Shown here: positions 29,525-40,110 of the stretch, piece by piece | How positions within the stretch are numbered: the stretch's first letter is position 1 | Layout of the letters: each line of letters opens with the position of its first letter | From: Bartonella sp. AU18XJBT | GTDB taxonomy: Bacteria > Pseudomonadota > Alphaproteobacteria > Rhizobiales > Rhizobiaceae | NCBI RefSeq assembly: GCF_028618595.1 | Contig: NZ_JAQITE010000005.1 | Location: forward strand, 34,868 to 98,867 | Length of the DNA stretch: 64,000 nucleotides | Direction: 5' to 3' | Made by a program: the position numbers and the translations under genes | Notes under the pieces: generated by a model | Databases searched by the model: none | The model's input: only the letters and a program-made list of their open reading frames with translations | Told to the model about the DNA's origin: nothing

Positions 29525-31231
29525 ATGAAAGAAGAAAGAATGGTCAATCTTAATAGTGGGTATCAAAGTAACCTCAGATATTGGCTCACTTGCATTATTG
29601 GATTTGTTGCTATCTTAGCAATTATAATTGTTGGTGGATTTTATATCGCAAAACCCTATCTTGATAGTTTTGTAAAACAAGAAATAGCCCGTCGTGGCAT
29701 AAAAGCCGAAACATCTGAAGTAAGCATTCTAGGTAGAGTCAATTTGAAGAATGTGACATTACCCGTTCCAACTGATACATCACTTAGAATTGGTGCCATT
29801 TCTGCCCGTCCTCCCCTTTCCTTTATTCCCGGAACTTTTACATTTTATAATGTGGATTTAAAGCATAATAATATTCATGTGCAAATTCCCCAAATTTCTC
29901 TTCGGAGTATATCCTTAAAAGAAAAAGATAGAACGATAACATCACGGCTTTTACAATCAATGATGCGTATTGAGCTTTCCTCAATTATTGCTCCCAATAT
30001 ACAACTTTCTATAGAAAATAAAAATAACCGAATAGAAACAGTTGACGTCAAGAATTTCCAGCTTTCTGATTTTAAAAATGGCCATATCCGTTCAGTTAGT
30101 ATTAAAAATATGGATCTTAAAACAGTTGCAGTAAATGGTGCCAAACAGATGCAGCTTATGGCTAAAAGTGATACAATAAAAGCCCATGATATCGATATCA
30201 ACTATGCCTATTCTATCATTTTTGGAAAAAACAACGCTCTCAACCAAGGTAAAATCGTTACTGGCCCCATTTCTCTGAATAATGTAAGTGTCGATGTTTT
30301 TGAAGAAGCGGAAAAAAATAGTTCTTTCTTCCTCGGACAGTTTAAAACATCTGGTTTAAAAATGAAGCCGCTTGAACAAACTCCTGAAAAATTGATCAAA
30401 GCTTATCTTAATGCAAGAAAAGAGAATAATAAAATCGCTGAAAAAATAGCACAAAATGGTCTTCTTCTAAACATACTGCTCGCCATTACCTCAGCGGATG
30501 CCAAAATTGATAATATCACCGTTGATATACCGCAGTTAAAAGCAACTCTCGAATCACTCCAATTTAAACCAACCTTATGGAAACAACCTATCCCCAAAAA
30601 GCTTTTTCTTTCTCTCAATAACCTTTCCGTTTTACCTAAAAAAATGAATGAAAAAGACTTAGAGTTCTTCAAAAATCTGAACTTTGAGCGCTTTGACATT
30701 TCAGGAAAAATTGATATTTCTTACGATGAAAAAAGACGGATGCTCCTTCTTGATGCAATGTCTTTCAATATGAAAGACGTTGGATCTGGGAACATATCGG
30801 CTAAGGTTATTGATGTTGATGAAAAGCTTTTTTCTGGTCAACAAAATGTAATGATTGCTGCTTCTCAAGACTTTGGCATCAATGAAATTGATGTGCAATA
30901 TAGGGATGCAGGTTTCATTGATAAGCTTTTTTCTTATCTTGCGCAAAACCTTAATGACAGCCAACATGATCTTAAAAAGGAACTATATGACGATTTCTAT
31001 CTAATGATGACGCAGACCCCAAAAATGCTGCTGAAAAATCATGACGAAGCAGAAAAAATTTCAAAATCCTTAGGGGAATTTGCTAAAAATCCACAAACAT
31101 TGATTGTTAAAATTAAAGCAAAAGATAATAAAGGGCTCACAATGGTTGATCTCGAATCTGCTTTACAAAATGATCTATCCAAGGCTTTAAACAAAGTACA
31201 TCTCATTATTAAAAATGAAGCATCACCTTAA
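29525..31231 (+). CDS. Membrane-anchored periplasmic protein of unknown function
   Basis: A 568-aa protein with a short cytoplasmic N-terminus, one membrane helix at about residues 22-45 (LTCIIGFVAILAIIIVGGFY) and a large exported region. I do not recognise the family. The outside part begins KPYLDSFVKQEIARRGIKAE and continues with beta-rich segments such as NVTLPVPTDTSLRIG and SISLKEKDRTITSR. That layout is reminiscent of AsmA/YhdP-like envelope proteins, but I see no diagnostic motif. The start at 29525 has AAAGAG 7-8 bases upstream; the ATG five codons later is badly spaced. It is expressed alone, diverging from the SLC13 gene. Its restriction to Bartonella is a guess. Confidence 0.75.
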   Translation: MKEERMVNLNSGYQSNLRYWLTCIIGFVAILAIIIVGGFYIAKPYLDSFVKQEIARRGIKAETSEVSILGRVNLKNVTLPVPTDTSLRIGAISARPPLSFIPGTFTFYNVDLKHNNIHVQIPQISLRSISLKEKDRTITSRLLQSMMRIELSSIIAPNIQLSIENKNNRIETVDVKNFQLSDFKNGHIRSVSIKNMDLKTVAVNGAKQMQLMAKSDTIKAHDIDINYAYSIIFGKNNALNQGKIVTGPISLNNVSVDVFEEAEKNSSFFLGQFKTSGLKMKPLEQTPEKLIKAYLNARKENNKIAEKIAQNGLLLNILLAITSADAKIDNITVDIPQLKATLESLQFKPTLWKQPIPKKLFLSLNNLSVLPKKMNEKDLEFFKNLNFERFDISGKIDISYDEKRRMLLLDAMSFNMKDVGSGNISAKVIDVDEKLFSGQQNVMIAASQDFGINEIDVQYRDAGFIDKLFSYLAQNLNDSQHDLKKELYDDFYLMMTQTPKMLLKNHDEAEKISKSLGEFAKNPQTLIVKIKAKDNKGLTMVDLESALQNDLSKALNKVHLIIKNEASP

Positions 31232-31377
31232 ACATTTTGTGCTTTAAATATGATGATCTTGTCTATAAATTAAGAACTTTATTCCTCTTTTTGCTTTTAT
31301 ATGATACAGAAGGTATCATATAAAGTCATTTACACAGAGAATATAGAATCTAAAATTATCGATTCTTGGAGTTGTTC

Positions 31378-32736
31378 ATGTCTGATTTATCTTCAAATCG
31401 CCTGCCTAATCGCGCTTCTCGTGTCACCAATCAAGCCCTTTCTGCGATCGAGCGTTTTCTCCATATTGAAGCTCTTAGTGGTATTGTTCTTTTATTAGCT
31501 GCTGCTGCTGCACTTATTTTTGCCAATTCTAAATATGCTGCTTTCTATGAATCTTTTTGGCATACACCTCTTGGCTTTAATTTGGGTCATTTTACTCTTT
31601 CATGGGATTTACATTTCTGGGTTAATGATGCCCTTATGACTATTTTCTTTCTCGTCGCAGGAATGGAAATTCGACGCGAAATTCATGAAGGTGCTCTTGC
31701 CGATTTTAGACAAGCAATCTTACCAATTGTTGCAGCGATAGGGGGCGTTTGTGTTCCTGCAATTATTTACTTTATCTTCAACTTTAATGAGGGGCATATA
31801 CGCGGTTGGGCTGTGCCAACAGCAACAGATATTGCCTTTGCTCTAGGTATTCTTGCTCTTCTTGGAAAAAAAATTCCTTCTAATCTTCATATTATTCTTC
31901 TATCATTAGCGATTATTGATGATATTATCGCTGTTCTTATTATTGCTTTTTTCTACTCAACAAACATTGATCCTAGCGGTTTAATGATTGCAGGAGCAGG
32001 TATTGCTTTAGTGCTATTTTTTCAGTGGATCGGGCTTGCATCAGCATGGCTTTACATTTTACCTGGTGCAATCATCTGGCGGGGTCTAATGGTAACAGGT
32101 GTTCACCCGTCACTTGCTGGTGTAATCTTAGGAATGATGACTCCCGTTCTTCCTACCCGTACTCTTGTAGCGCCACTCACTATGCTCAGTAATGCTATGC
32201 AAATTCTTCAAGAAAAAAATACAAAAACAGATCTGCATCATATTTCAACCGCATTGAAAAAAATGCGCAAAGGACAACGGGCCATGATTGCTCCAGTAAC
32301 ACGCGTTCAAAAAGCGTTGCATCCATGGGTTGCATACGGTATTATGCCGATCTTTGCCTTCGCAAATGCAGGAGTAAGTTTTGCAAACTTTGATCTTTCT
32401 TCTGACAAATCATTCTTGATTGTTTTGGGTGTTGTCATTGGTCTTTTCGTTGGTAAGCCTCTTGGTATTATCACAGCTAGTTATATAGCCGTAAAATCAG
32501 GGCTATGCCGCCTACCCCCTCATATGACATGGACAGGCGTTTTACTCATTGGTTTTTTAGCTGGAATTGGCTTTACAATGTCTATCTTTGTTTCAATGCT
32601 TGCTTTTAAAGATATTGTTCTGCTTGATGCGGCAAAAATTGGGGTCCTTTGTGGCTCTGGTTTATCTGCTCTTATCGGTCTGGGATATGGATTTATTTAT
32701 ATTAAGCGCAATACAGGAATTTCTCATAATTCCTAA
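31378..32736 (+). CDS. nhaA: Na+/H+ antiporter NhaA
   Basis: An inner-membrane antiporter exporting Na+ (or Li+) against proton entry, used for pH and salt homeostasis. The 452-aa protein has about twelve helices. The functional residues are in place: PTATDIAFALGILALLG (Asp of helix IV) and SLAIIDDIIAVLIIA (the Asp pair of helix V), with GMEIRREIHEG in the first half. The ATG at 31378 follows TTGGAG at six bases, so the upstream in-frame TTG at 31366 is not used. It is about 35-60 residues longer than E. coli NhaA, with the extra residues at the N-terminus and in the polar loop before KALHPWVAYGIMP. Confidence 0.95.
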   Translation: MSDLSSNRLPNRASRVTNQALSAIERFLHIEALSGIVLLLAAAAALIFANSKYAAFYESFWHTPLGFNLGHFTLSWDLHFWVNDALMTIFFLVAGMEIRREIHEGALADFRQAILPIVAAIGGVCVPAIIYFIFNFNEGHIRGWAVPTATDIAFALGILALLGKKIPSNLHIILLSLAIIDDIIAVLIIAFFYSTNIDPSGLMIAGAGIALVLFFQWIGLASAWLYILPGAIIWRGLMVTGVHPSLAGVILGMMTPVLPTRTLVAPLTMLSNAMQILQEKNTKTDLHHISTALKKMRKGQRAMIAPVTRVQKALHPWVAYGIMPIFAFANAGVSFANFDLSSDKSFLIVLGVVIGLFVGKPLGIITASYIAVKSGLCRLPPHMTWTGVLLIGFLAGIGFTMSIFVSMLAFKDIVLLDAAKIGVLCGSGLSALIGLGYGFIYIKRNTGISHNS

Positions 32737-33299
32737 CAAACTAACTGAAAATATATTTTTATGCAGAACTTTTAAAAATAATTTTTCTTATTTGTTGGGT
32801 TCGGACAATATTTAATGTAAAATCCGTTGTCTCGCCTCATCTTTACACTTATGAAGGAGAAAACTAACATCATCATACTATTTATGAGCTTCTAATGTTG
32901 CACCAACCTTTGACACTTAGAAGATTCATAAGAAATGTTTTTTTTCTTTCTTCAATAATCTTTTACTCATACACCTGCTCCACTTGTGATGTGCATAGGA
33001 ATGACTTTAATTGTTTCAATATAAAAGGCTTCATGGTTTTAGCGAAGTTTCCTTTCATCCAAACTATCATTCACTATAAAGAAAAATTAATTATTATAAA
33101 TCAATATCTTATGTTTAATTATAATAAAAAGATACGAATAAGCGAAATTCAATAATCAGTTAAGTAACTCCATGGCTTATTTTTTTCCAATAAACCACCT
33201 TCCTCGTTACTGATTTTATTGCCGATATTCTAAACAACTTTAATTTTTATTTTCTTAAAAGGTCATTATTTTTTGGTGAAAATATTTGATTTATAATAA
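32737..33299. other. AT-rich spacer, start of a gene graveyard
   Basis: Some 560 bp with no supported gene. A frame at 32895-33155 is open for 86 codons but has no recognisable product or good binding site. Confidence 0.45.
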
Positions 33300-33990
33300 T
33301 AATTTATCACTATAAATCTTGAATGGAGTCCAAATATCGTAAGATTTTCTCATTTCAAATCTGTACATGATGCATCAATCAAAACTATTCGCTTACACGT
33401 CACAAGCCGAGGAAAAGTATGGATTATTTGAAGAAAAAAATAAGAATGCTTCATCATATCCATACAAGAGCTGTTCAACACGAAAACTAAAAAATTAAAT
33501 GATGACGACCAACTGAGAGCTTTGATCTAAGTAAAGGAGATGGTCCCCAATAAATTTTACGTTACAGCATCCACAGGCGTCGTAATGGGGTTGGAGAGAA
33601 ATATTTTTCAAAACAAGCGCGTAAATTGGCAATATAATAGCGTTTTGTTTTACGTGGAAGGCATATACGATTTAAATAACGCAATAAACAAAAACGTGAA
33701 TCAATGTGTAATATCCATTATTTAAAAGATATTGCTGTCAATACCTTTGAAAGCCGTAAAGCAGAATTAAAAGGAAGTTGTAAAATAGAAGCTGGTTTTC
33801 ACTTTTATGGCTCTCCCCCAATTAGGTTTTATCTCCATTTCAGAGGTTACCCCAACAGGTATACGCAACATCCTTGTTCTTATCTGGTATACAAAAACAG
33901 GAGTTGCTCATAGGCCCCTTATCCGTTTCAATATACATCGTCAAACATGCATCTGCGCTGACATTAGATATTGATACAGCTAACAAAAAA
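33300..33990 (+). pseudogene. Decayed integrase paralogue with its upstream region
   Basis: A degraded copy of the 5583-6749 integrase and its leader. 33320-33440 resembles 5445-5560, with ATATCGTAAGATT and CTCATTTCAAA shared. The coding part starts near 33450. The equivalent of GGAQWILRYTLHGRRR is readable around 33530-33590, with a stop in place of the Trp. In another frame 33704-33780 gives NIHYLKDIAVNTFESRKAEL against NLHYLKDIALDTFETRKAEL in the intact copy. A fragment HASALTLDIDTANK near 33945-33990 matches HAAALGLDVDLQATEK. Everything beyond about residue 190, including the catalytic domain, is missing. It has multiple frameshifts and stops and is clearly dead. Confidence 0.85.
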
Positions 33991-34169
33991 CAATATTTTC
34001 GAGACTTTCGAATTATACAACACCACATTAAATACAATAAGAGTAAAATAATATTGTAATGAAAATTCTTATTTATATATAAATCACGTAGAGTTAACAC
34101 ACATTGTATAAAAATAAATTATAGAGAAAATTTAGTAAGTTACCTCATATTTAAAAATCTTATTCTATC

Positions 34170-34500
34170 AGCTGTAATCTTCAGTGAAATATTTGTTGCT
34201 GGTCGTGAACATAGTACCACACAGGTACAGATACAAAAAGTTGTAAAATCAAAGACGTATGCAGATCAAAAAAGCTCTTTGCAAATAAAAAAATCGTAAA
34301 ATATCTAAAAACTATAAGCTATACTACTCAAGATGCTTTTTTCATTGCGCATAATTCTGGATTGTTCAAGAAGCAAATTAATAGTAGGCAATCTAATACA
34401 ACCAGTGATGGCAGAGAACTTCTAAACGCCCCCTATCTACTGGGTGCTCAAGCGTATTATCTTATTCTTGATGGGGAAGCATATAATGAAATGGTTTAGC
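34170..34500 (+). pseudogene. Unidentified decayed coding fragments
   Basis: Two adjacent frames read like protein but have no start. About 34186-34299 gives IFVAGREHSTTQVQIQKVV and then KSKTYADQKSS. In another frame 34323-34500 gives DAFFIAHNSGLFKKQINSRQ and later LLNAPYLLGAQAYYLILDGE, ending at a TAG. The first fragment is faintly like hemagglutinin-repeat regions of filamentous adhesins; that is a weak impression. The region follows the integrase remnant and is probably former cargo of the same element. Confidence 0.3.
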
Positions 34501-35728
34501 ATATTTACATATTCAACATGGAATAATTAAGCGATAAAAAAATAGACAAGAACAAACTAAAAACTACAAAAGACTATAGAAAATAATATTTATAAAAATA
34601 TCTTTATTGGGAATAAGTGTATTAATTATCGCACTTTGATAACATATATTATATTCACATGGAACATCCCCATTCGAATGCATTATTCTATAAGAGAATA
34701 CTTTCGCATTCATATACTGAATAAAAACAAATTGTGGAAAAAAATATTTAATGAAATTAAAATAATAAAAATGGCTATATTTCTTACAAGAAGAATTTTA
34801 CTTACAAAGGCTACCATTTGAAAAATATGTAAACATGATAAGAAACTAGCACGACATACTGCAAAAACGAAAGAAGTATTTCATGCGTCATTGGCAGTAT
34901 GACACCGAAAATACTTGTAATAGAGTAGTTAAGGGAAGAAAGTTAACCTAAAGAACATATGGAGGCATCGAAAACTCTGAAAATCTTAATCATAATTTAA
35001 AAAAATAAATAGACATGAAAAAAAATTTAAGTAATGAAATCATAAAGCAACACACTATAACATTATCATTTAATTTTGATCTATAATTACATGATTTTAT
35101 GAAAAGTTCTTCTCGAAGAACTATAAGCCGTAAACGCATAAAATATAGTAATTCTATAACTTATAGCGCAACATAAATATTGTCTATAGAGATATATTTT
35201 TTATTGCTTCATAATACGGAAAACATTAAATTTACAAGATATACATAAAGCTATAAACGACCATTTGAGATAAGCTAAATATCTCTAAAAAATACATCTT
35301 CGATTCTATTTTTGGTAGTCCGTCACTAATCCAATGAGCTCAAATTTCTCTAAGATTTATAATATTAAATCTGTATTCACGAGGCTGTCCCTCATGTCAC
35401 ATGCATCCTTTGAATAAACGCAGTGCGTTGCACCTTATTCTATTAAGTCCTTATATCGTAAAGACTTCTCCATCCCTCTCTATAGGCTCTAAAACGTTTA
35501 TAGACGGCATATTTTATATCCCTTCCTAAACAGTTTTTTACCCAAACATCTTTCTTCTTGTAATGTATAAGCGACCGTTTTTAAATTCATCATGAATACG
35601 TTTAAAATGAGAGAGTTTTGCTGTATTAATATTCTATTTAAGTTAAAAATATAAATTGTCCTTAACAAAAATTATTAATATATATTAAAGCTTTATGTTA
35701 TTGAAACTTTGTTGAAACTAAAAAATAC
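34501..35728. other. AT-rich decayed spacer
   Basis: About 1.2 kb with no supported gene. Small structural details are present: a 13-bp palindrome AACGCA-G-TGCGTT at 35417-35429, and ACGTTTAAAATGAGAGAG near 35598-35615, which resembles the inverted copy of the repeat before the integrase. The part next to lysC (35640-35728) would hold its terminator, but none is clear. Confidence 0.45.
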
Positions 35729-36985
35729 TTATTCCTTATCAAGGGCATAAACAGCATGTAATGTTCTAACTGCAAGTTCAGTGTAAGCACTATCAATCAA
35801 AATAGAAATTTTAATTTCTGAGGTCGTAATTGCTTGAATGTTAATACCCTTTTCAGCCAAAGCCTTAAATGCTGTAGCAGCAACACCTGCGTGGCTACGC
35901 ATTCCAATACCAATCACCGATACCTTAGCGAGATCGCTTTCAAATTGAAGAACATCAAATCCAATTTCTTTGCGATTCTTCTCAAGAAGTGCAACGGCTT
36001 TTTCTACATCCGATGATGGTACAGTAAAAGTCATATCAGTTTTTGAGCCATCTTCAGAAATATTTTGCACAATCATATCAACATTAATGCGTTCTTCAGC
36101 CAATGGACCAAAAATTGCTGCCGAAATCCCTGGACGATCGGCAAGCCGACGAAGGGAAATTTGCGCTTCATCCTTAGCAAAAGCAATACCAGTAACATTT
36201 TGTTGTTCCACGATTTCATCCTCATCGCAAATAAGTGTTCCAGAAGAACTCATTGGATCCCCCATGCCTAACGCATCAGGATCATCAAAACTTGAACGCA
36301 CAAAGGTACGAACCTTATGAACCATTGCCAATTCAACAGAACGAACCTGTAAAACCTTTGCACCAAGAGAAGCCATTTCCAGCATTTCTTCAAAAGCTAC
36401 TTTTGGTAAACGACGCGCTTTCGGTTCTATACGTGGATCCGTTGTATAAACACCATCTACATCCGTATAAATATCACAGCGATCAGCTTGTACAGCCGCA
36501 GCTATAGCAACAGCACTTGTATCTGATCCCCCACGCCCTAAGGTAGAAATCCGGTTATCCGGAGCTAACCCTTGAAAACCAGCAATAACGGCAACCTGAC
36601 CTTCCTGAAAACACTCGATTAAAAAAGATCCATCAATATTAGTAATACGTGCACGGCCATGCGCATTGTCTGTATGAATAGGAATTTGCCAACCAAGCCA
36701 TGAACGTGCATTCACCCCCATTTTTTGAAGTGTCAAAGCCAACAAACCTGAAGTAACCTGTTCACCAGAAGCAACTACAACATCGTATTCACGAGCATCT
36801 CTATGCGTGAAGGAAGCATCACACGTCCACTGAACAAGCTCATTGGTTTTACCAGCCATCGCAGATACGACAACTGCAACCTCATTACCTGCATCAACCT
36901 CTCTTTTGACATGCCGTGCAACATTATGAATACATTCAATGTTTGCTACAGATGTTCCACCAAATTTCATGACAATGCGCGCCAT
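35729..36985 (-). CDS. lysC: Aspartate kinase
   Basis: It phosphorylates aspartate, the entry to lysine/diaminopimelate, threonine and methionine synthesis. The 418-aa product begins MARIVMKFGGTSVANI (kinase signature KFGGTSV). It has TLGRGGSDTSAVAIAAAVQA and TDVDGVYTTDPRIEPKARRL in the kinase domain, and two C-terminal ACT regulatory domains (around residues 265-418) for feedback control. GTAAGAG lies at usable distance before the ATG at 36985; the in-frame upstream start at 36994 has none. It diverges from ubiG. Confidence 0.95.
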   Translation of the reverse strand: MARIVMKFGGTSVANIECIHNVARHVKREVDAGNEVAVVVSAMAGKTNELVQWTCDASFTHRDAREYDVVVASGEQVTSGLLALTLQKMGVNARSWLGWQIPIHTDNAHGRARITNIDGSFLIECFQEGQVAVIAGFQGLAPDNRISTLGRGGSDTSAVAIAAAVQADRCDIYTDVDGVYTTDPRIEPKARRLPKVAFEEMLEMASLGAKVLQVRSVELAMVHKVRTFVRSSFDDPDALGMGDPMSSSGTLICDEDEIVEQQNVTGIAFAKDEAQISLRRLADRPGISAAIFGPLAEERINVDMIVQNISEDGSKTDMTFTVPSSDVEKAVALLEKNRKEIGFDVLQFESDLAKVSVIGIGMRSHAGVAATAFKALAEKGINIQAITTSEIKISILIDSAYTELAVRTLHAVYALDKE

Positions 36986-37174
36986 TAATAACACTCTTAC
37001 CTTTACATCTCTTATCTCAGACGGTAATGAGAATTAGATGCTGTATCAACTAACCATTTTCTCGACATAGCGAATATCTATCATTTGTGCAAGTTTCATT
37101 ATGATTATATTAATTTCTCTTGATTTTGTATAAAATCTACTTGACCTGATCATTTAAAATAAAAGGAAGGCAAC

Positions 37175-37918
37175 ATGATCGATGAAACACAAACAACTGT
37201 TGATCAAAGTGAAATTGATCATTTTTCACGTATTGCTACAGAATGGTGGAATCCACAAGGAAAATTTCGACCTCTTCACCAATTTAACCCAACGCGCCTT
37301 GCTTATATCAGAGAAAAAATCTGTTTAGAGTTTAATCGTGACCCTTTTTCGCTTACGCCCTTTGACAATTTGAAAATTCTTGATATTGGCTGTGGAGGAG
37401 GCTTGTTATCTGAACCAATGGCACGTCTTGGCGCTATGGTCGTAGGCGTTGATGCTGCACAAACAAATATTGAAGTCGCAAAAACCCATGCAGCTCAAAA
37501 TGACCTTTCCATTGACTACCGTACGACGACAGCAGAAGTACTTGCCAATGAAGGAGAAAAATTTGATATCATCCTTAATATGGAAGTTGTTGAACATGTC
37601 GCTGACGTTAATCTCTTCATAGCAGCTACAGCGAAAATGTTGAAACCACAAGGGTTAATGTTTGTCTCAACACTTAACCGCACATGGAAAGCATGGGGGC
37701 TTGCTATTGTAGGCGCTGAATATATTTTACGTTGGCTTCCTAAAGGAACACATGATTATAAAAAATTCCTAAAACCTCTAGAACTTAAAAATTTCTTATC
37801 AAACAACGCTCTGACTGTCATTGATGAGATAGGTATTACTTATAACCCATTAAACGACACCTGGAATCGCTCAAGAGACATGGGTGTTAACTATCTCCTT
37901 CTCGCAAAACGGTCTTAA
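37175..37918 (+). CDS. ubiG: Ubiquinone biosynthesis O-methyltransferase
   Basis: The SAM-dependent O-methyltransferase of the ubiquinone pathway, acting on both hydroxylated ring positions. The 247-aa product has the N-terminal signature [20 protein letters not shown], motif [21 protein letters not shown], the post-I acidic strand [12 protein letters not shown], and the membrane-association region [14 protein letters not shown] typical of UbiG. AAGGAAGG precedes the ATG. It converges with grxC 20 bp away. Confidence 0.96.
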   Translation: MIDETQTTVDQSEIDHFSRIATEWWNPQGKFRPLHQFNPTRLAYIREKICLEFNRDPFSLTPFDNLKILDIGCGGGLLSEPMARLGAMVVGVDAAQTNIEVAKTHAAQNDLSIDYRTTTAEVLANEGEKFDIILNMEVVEHVADVNLFIAATAKMLKPQGLMFVSTLNRTWKAWGLAIVGAEYILRWLPKGTHDYKKFLKPLELKNFLSNNALTVIDEIGITYNPLNDTWNRSRDMGVNYLLLAKRS

Positions 37919-37938
37919 GGATATGTAATTTACAAATA

Positions 37939-38193
37939 TTATATGCCTTGTAATAAAGAATTGAGCCTTCCCTCAGCCTCTAAAGCATAAAGATCATCAC
38001 AACCACCCACGTGATAATCACCTATGAAAATTTGCGGAAATGTATTACGTCCATTTGCGCGCTGTACCATTTCTTGGCGAAGGGATGTGGAAGCATCAAT
38101 ATCTGTATACTTTATGCCTTTTTTATCAAGCAAATCACGTGCTTTTGTGCAATAAGGACAGTTAGGGCGTGTATAAATTATTATCTCTTTCAT
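37939..38193 (-). CDS. grxC: Glutaredoxin 3
   Basis: A small thiol-disulfide oxidoreductase using glutathione, 84 aa, with the CPYC active site in YTRPNCPYCTKARDLLDKKG. The ATG at 38193 follows GGAGG with 8 nt spacing, so the in-frame upstream start at 38208, which would translate the binding site, is rejected. It is followed in transcription by no other gene and shares its strand with comF, 47 bp upstream. gshA for glutathione synthesis is at 42.4 kb. Confidence 0.95.
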   Translation of the reverse strand: MKEIIIYTRPNCPYCTKARDLLDKKGIKYTDIDASTSLRQEMVQRANGRNTFPQIFIGDYHVGGCDDLYALEAEGRLNSLLQGI

Positions 38194-38240
38194 AGTATTA
38201 TCCTCCAATATTTTTTAATAATATTCACTTTAAAGCCCTC

Positions 38241-39026
38241 TTACGAGGAGGGAAAAATAGAATCTTCTTTGAGAACACGCGAAAATGTTAGCACATCAAC
38301 CTGTCGCGCACCCGCATATTTTAATGCAGCAGCTGCTGCTGTAACTGTTGCACCCGTTGTAAATACATCATCAATCAGCAAAACAGAACATCCTTTGAGA
38401 TATTTTTTAACCTTATGCGAAACCTTAAAAGCATTTTTTACATTAAGTTTTCTCTCTCTTGAAGAAAGACTAACCTGCGGACGGGTATGCCGACAACGAA
38501 CAAGCCAACTTGGTTTTAAAAGCTTTTTTTGTGATGCTGCAATATAACGTGCAAGCTCAGCAGATTGATTATAACGCCTCTCCCAAAACCGACGAAAATG
38601 CAATGGAATGGGAATAATAACATCACAATCATCAATAAGCTCGCGTCCAGAAAACATCATCCAATTGGCCATAAATGATGCCAATTCTATATGATCACCG
38701 TATTTTAAGCGCGTTACTAAAGTTCGTGCAAGCCCTTTATGAACAATAGCTGAGCGAACACGTGAAAAAGGATGGGAATTACGAAGTGCTTCACCACTAA
38801 GAAAACCATCCCCCATATCACAAACAAAAGGAGTCCCCATAACAGGACAATAAGGTTTTGTGATAAATTGAAGGTCTTTCCAACATTCGGAGCAAATCGT
38901 ACCATAAGTAGAAACATTTTGCTTACATCCAGGACAAATTGGTGGATAAAGCATCGTTTTCAAGAGTTCAATGAACTTACTGAGTATATCTCCGCTATTT
39001 AACGCCGCTTCTCGAAAATACAACAT
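38241..39026 (-). CDS. ComF family protein (phosphoribosyltransferase fold)
   Basis: A 261-aa protein of the ComF family, linked to DNA uptake and processing in competent bacteria. It has an N-terminal zinc-ribbon-like cysteine set (PPICPGCKQNV and GTICSECWKDL), a second part, and a C-terminal PRTase motif CSVLLIDDVFTTGATVTAAA. The highly conserved RYNQSAELARYIA segment is present. The biochemical role is unresolved even in model species. Gene order grxC-comF with a divergent BioC-like methyltransferase is usual in alphaproteobacteria. Confidence 0.92.
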   Translation of the reverse strand: MLYFREAALNSGDILSKFIELLKTMLYPPICPGCKQNVSTYGTICSECWKDLQFITKPYCPVMGTPFVCDMGDGFLSGEALRNSHPFSRVRSAIVHKGLARTLVTRLKYGDHIELASFMANWMMFSGRELIDDCDVIIPIPLHFRRFWERRYNQSAELARYIAASQKKLLKPSWLVRCRHTRPQVSLSSRERKLNVKNAFKVSHKVKKYLKGCSVLLIDDVFTTGATVTAAAAALKYAGARQVDVLTFSRVLKEDSIFPSS

Positions 39027-39223
39027 TATAAATTTAGGCTTTTACAAGTTCCCCTTAGAACAACAGTTCCTTTGCATTTCCTCAATTTATAATTTTAATT
39101 CCTTTAAAAACTCTTACCTTCTATAAATTTATTTTTCTTTCATATTATAAACTTGACAGAGCTTGCACAAATAACGAACCTTTTCAAAATATATTCTTTC
39201 ATAGATCGAAAGTGTTCCACAAT

Positions 39224-40108
39224 ATGTCGCATCCTTTAATTTTTGATCATAACCGCATTGAACAATTCCGCAAACGTGCCTTCCAAAAAGCAAAAAAAGG
39301 ATATGACTTTTTACTCTCTCACATGGCGGAAGATCTCTATAAACGTCTTAACACTGTTGATCGCCTCTTTACATTAGCTCTCGATTTACACAGCCATACA
39401 GACCTTGCTGCACAAGCTTTAATGAAATCTGGAAAAGTTTGTTCCATAGAACGCATTGAAACCGATACGCTTTATCAAAGCCATGATAAAAAATTCCATT
39501 TACGTCATCGAGAGTTTCTTGATTTACCTCAAAGTTACTGTGACCTTATTGTTTCACTCCTTTCATTACAATTGACCAATGATACCCCTGGTGTTCTAAG
39601 CCAGATAAAAAACACCCTTAAACCAGATGGCTTATTTCTTGCTGTTATGACAGGAGCTGGTACATTAAGAGAATTGCGCGAAAGCCTGCTACAAGCTGAA
39701 AGTGAAATTTATAGTGGAGCAAGCCCTAGAATCTATCCTTTTGCCGACATTCGTGATGCAGGCGCTCTTTTACAGCGTGTTGGCTTTGCTCTGCCTGTAG
39801 TAGACGTTGAAGATATCACAATACGTTATAATACAATGTTTGACCTTATGCACGATCTTAGAGCTATGGGAATGCAAAATGCACTCATCAATCGTTCACG
39901 ACGCCCTGTATCCAAACGTTTTTTTCTCCGCGCAGCTGAAATCTATGCACAACGATTTAGTGATCCTGATGGACGTATTCGTGCACATTTTTCTTTCATC
40001 TGGCTCTCTGGTTGGGCTCCTCATCCCAATCAACAAAAACCCTTACAACCTGGTTCAGCACAAATATCTCTTACAGATGTTTTAAAGCCCCCCCAAAATA
40101 TAACCTAA
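39224..40108 (+). CDS. BioC/NDUFAF5-like SAM-dependent methyltransferase
   Basis: A class I methyltransferase of 294 aa. It begins MSHPLIFDHNRIEQFRKRAF, as in the bacterial relatives of mitochondrial NDUFAF5 (arginine hydroxylation of complex I). The SAM-binding motif I region LFTLALDLHSHTDLAAQALM is degenerate at the glycines. Downstream are YCDLIVSLLSLQLTNDTPGV and LFLAVMTGAGTLRELRESLL. The ATG at 39224 is taken; the track start four codons earlier has no advantage. It diverges from comF. Whether it methylates or hydroxylates cannot be read from sequence. Confidence 0.82.
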   Translation: MSHPLIFDHNRIEQFRKRAFQKAKKGYDFLLSHMAEDLYKRLNTVDRLFTLALDLHSHTDLAAQALMKSGKVCSIERIETDTLYQSHDKKFHLRHREFLDLPQSYCDLIVSLLSLQLTNDTPGVLSQIKNTLKPDGLFLAVMTGAGTLRELRESLLQAESEIYSGASPRIYPFADIRDAGALLQRVGFALPVVDVEDITIRYNTMFDLMHDLRAMGMQNALINRSRRPVSKRFFLRAAEIYAQRFSDPDGRIRAHFSFIWLSGWAPHPNQQKPLQPGSAQISLTDVLKPPQNIT

Positions 40109-40110
40109 AA

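Noticed and set aside
32895..33155. 86-codon ORF after nhaA
   Set aside because: Low-complexity AT-rich translation without a start signal, inside a decayed region.
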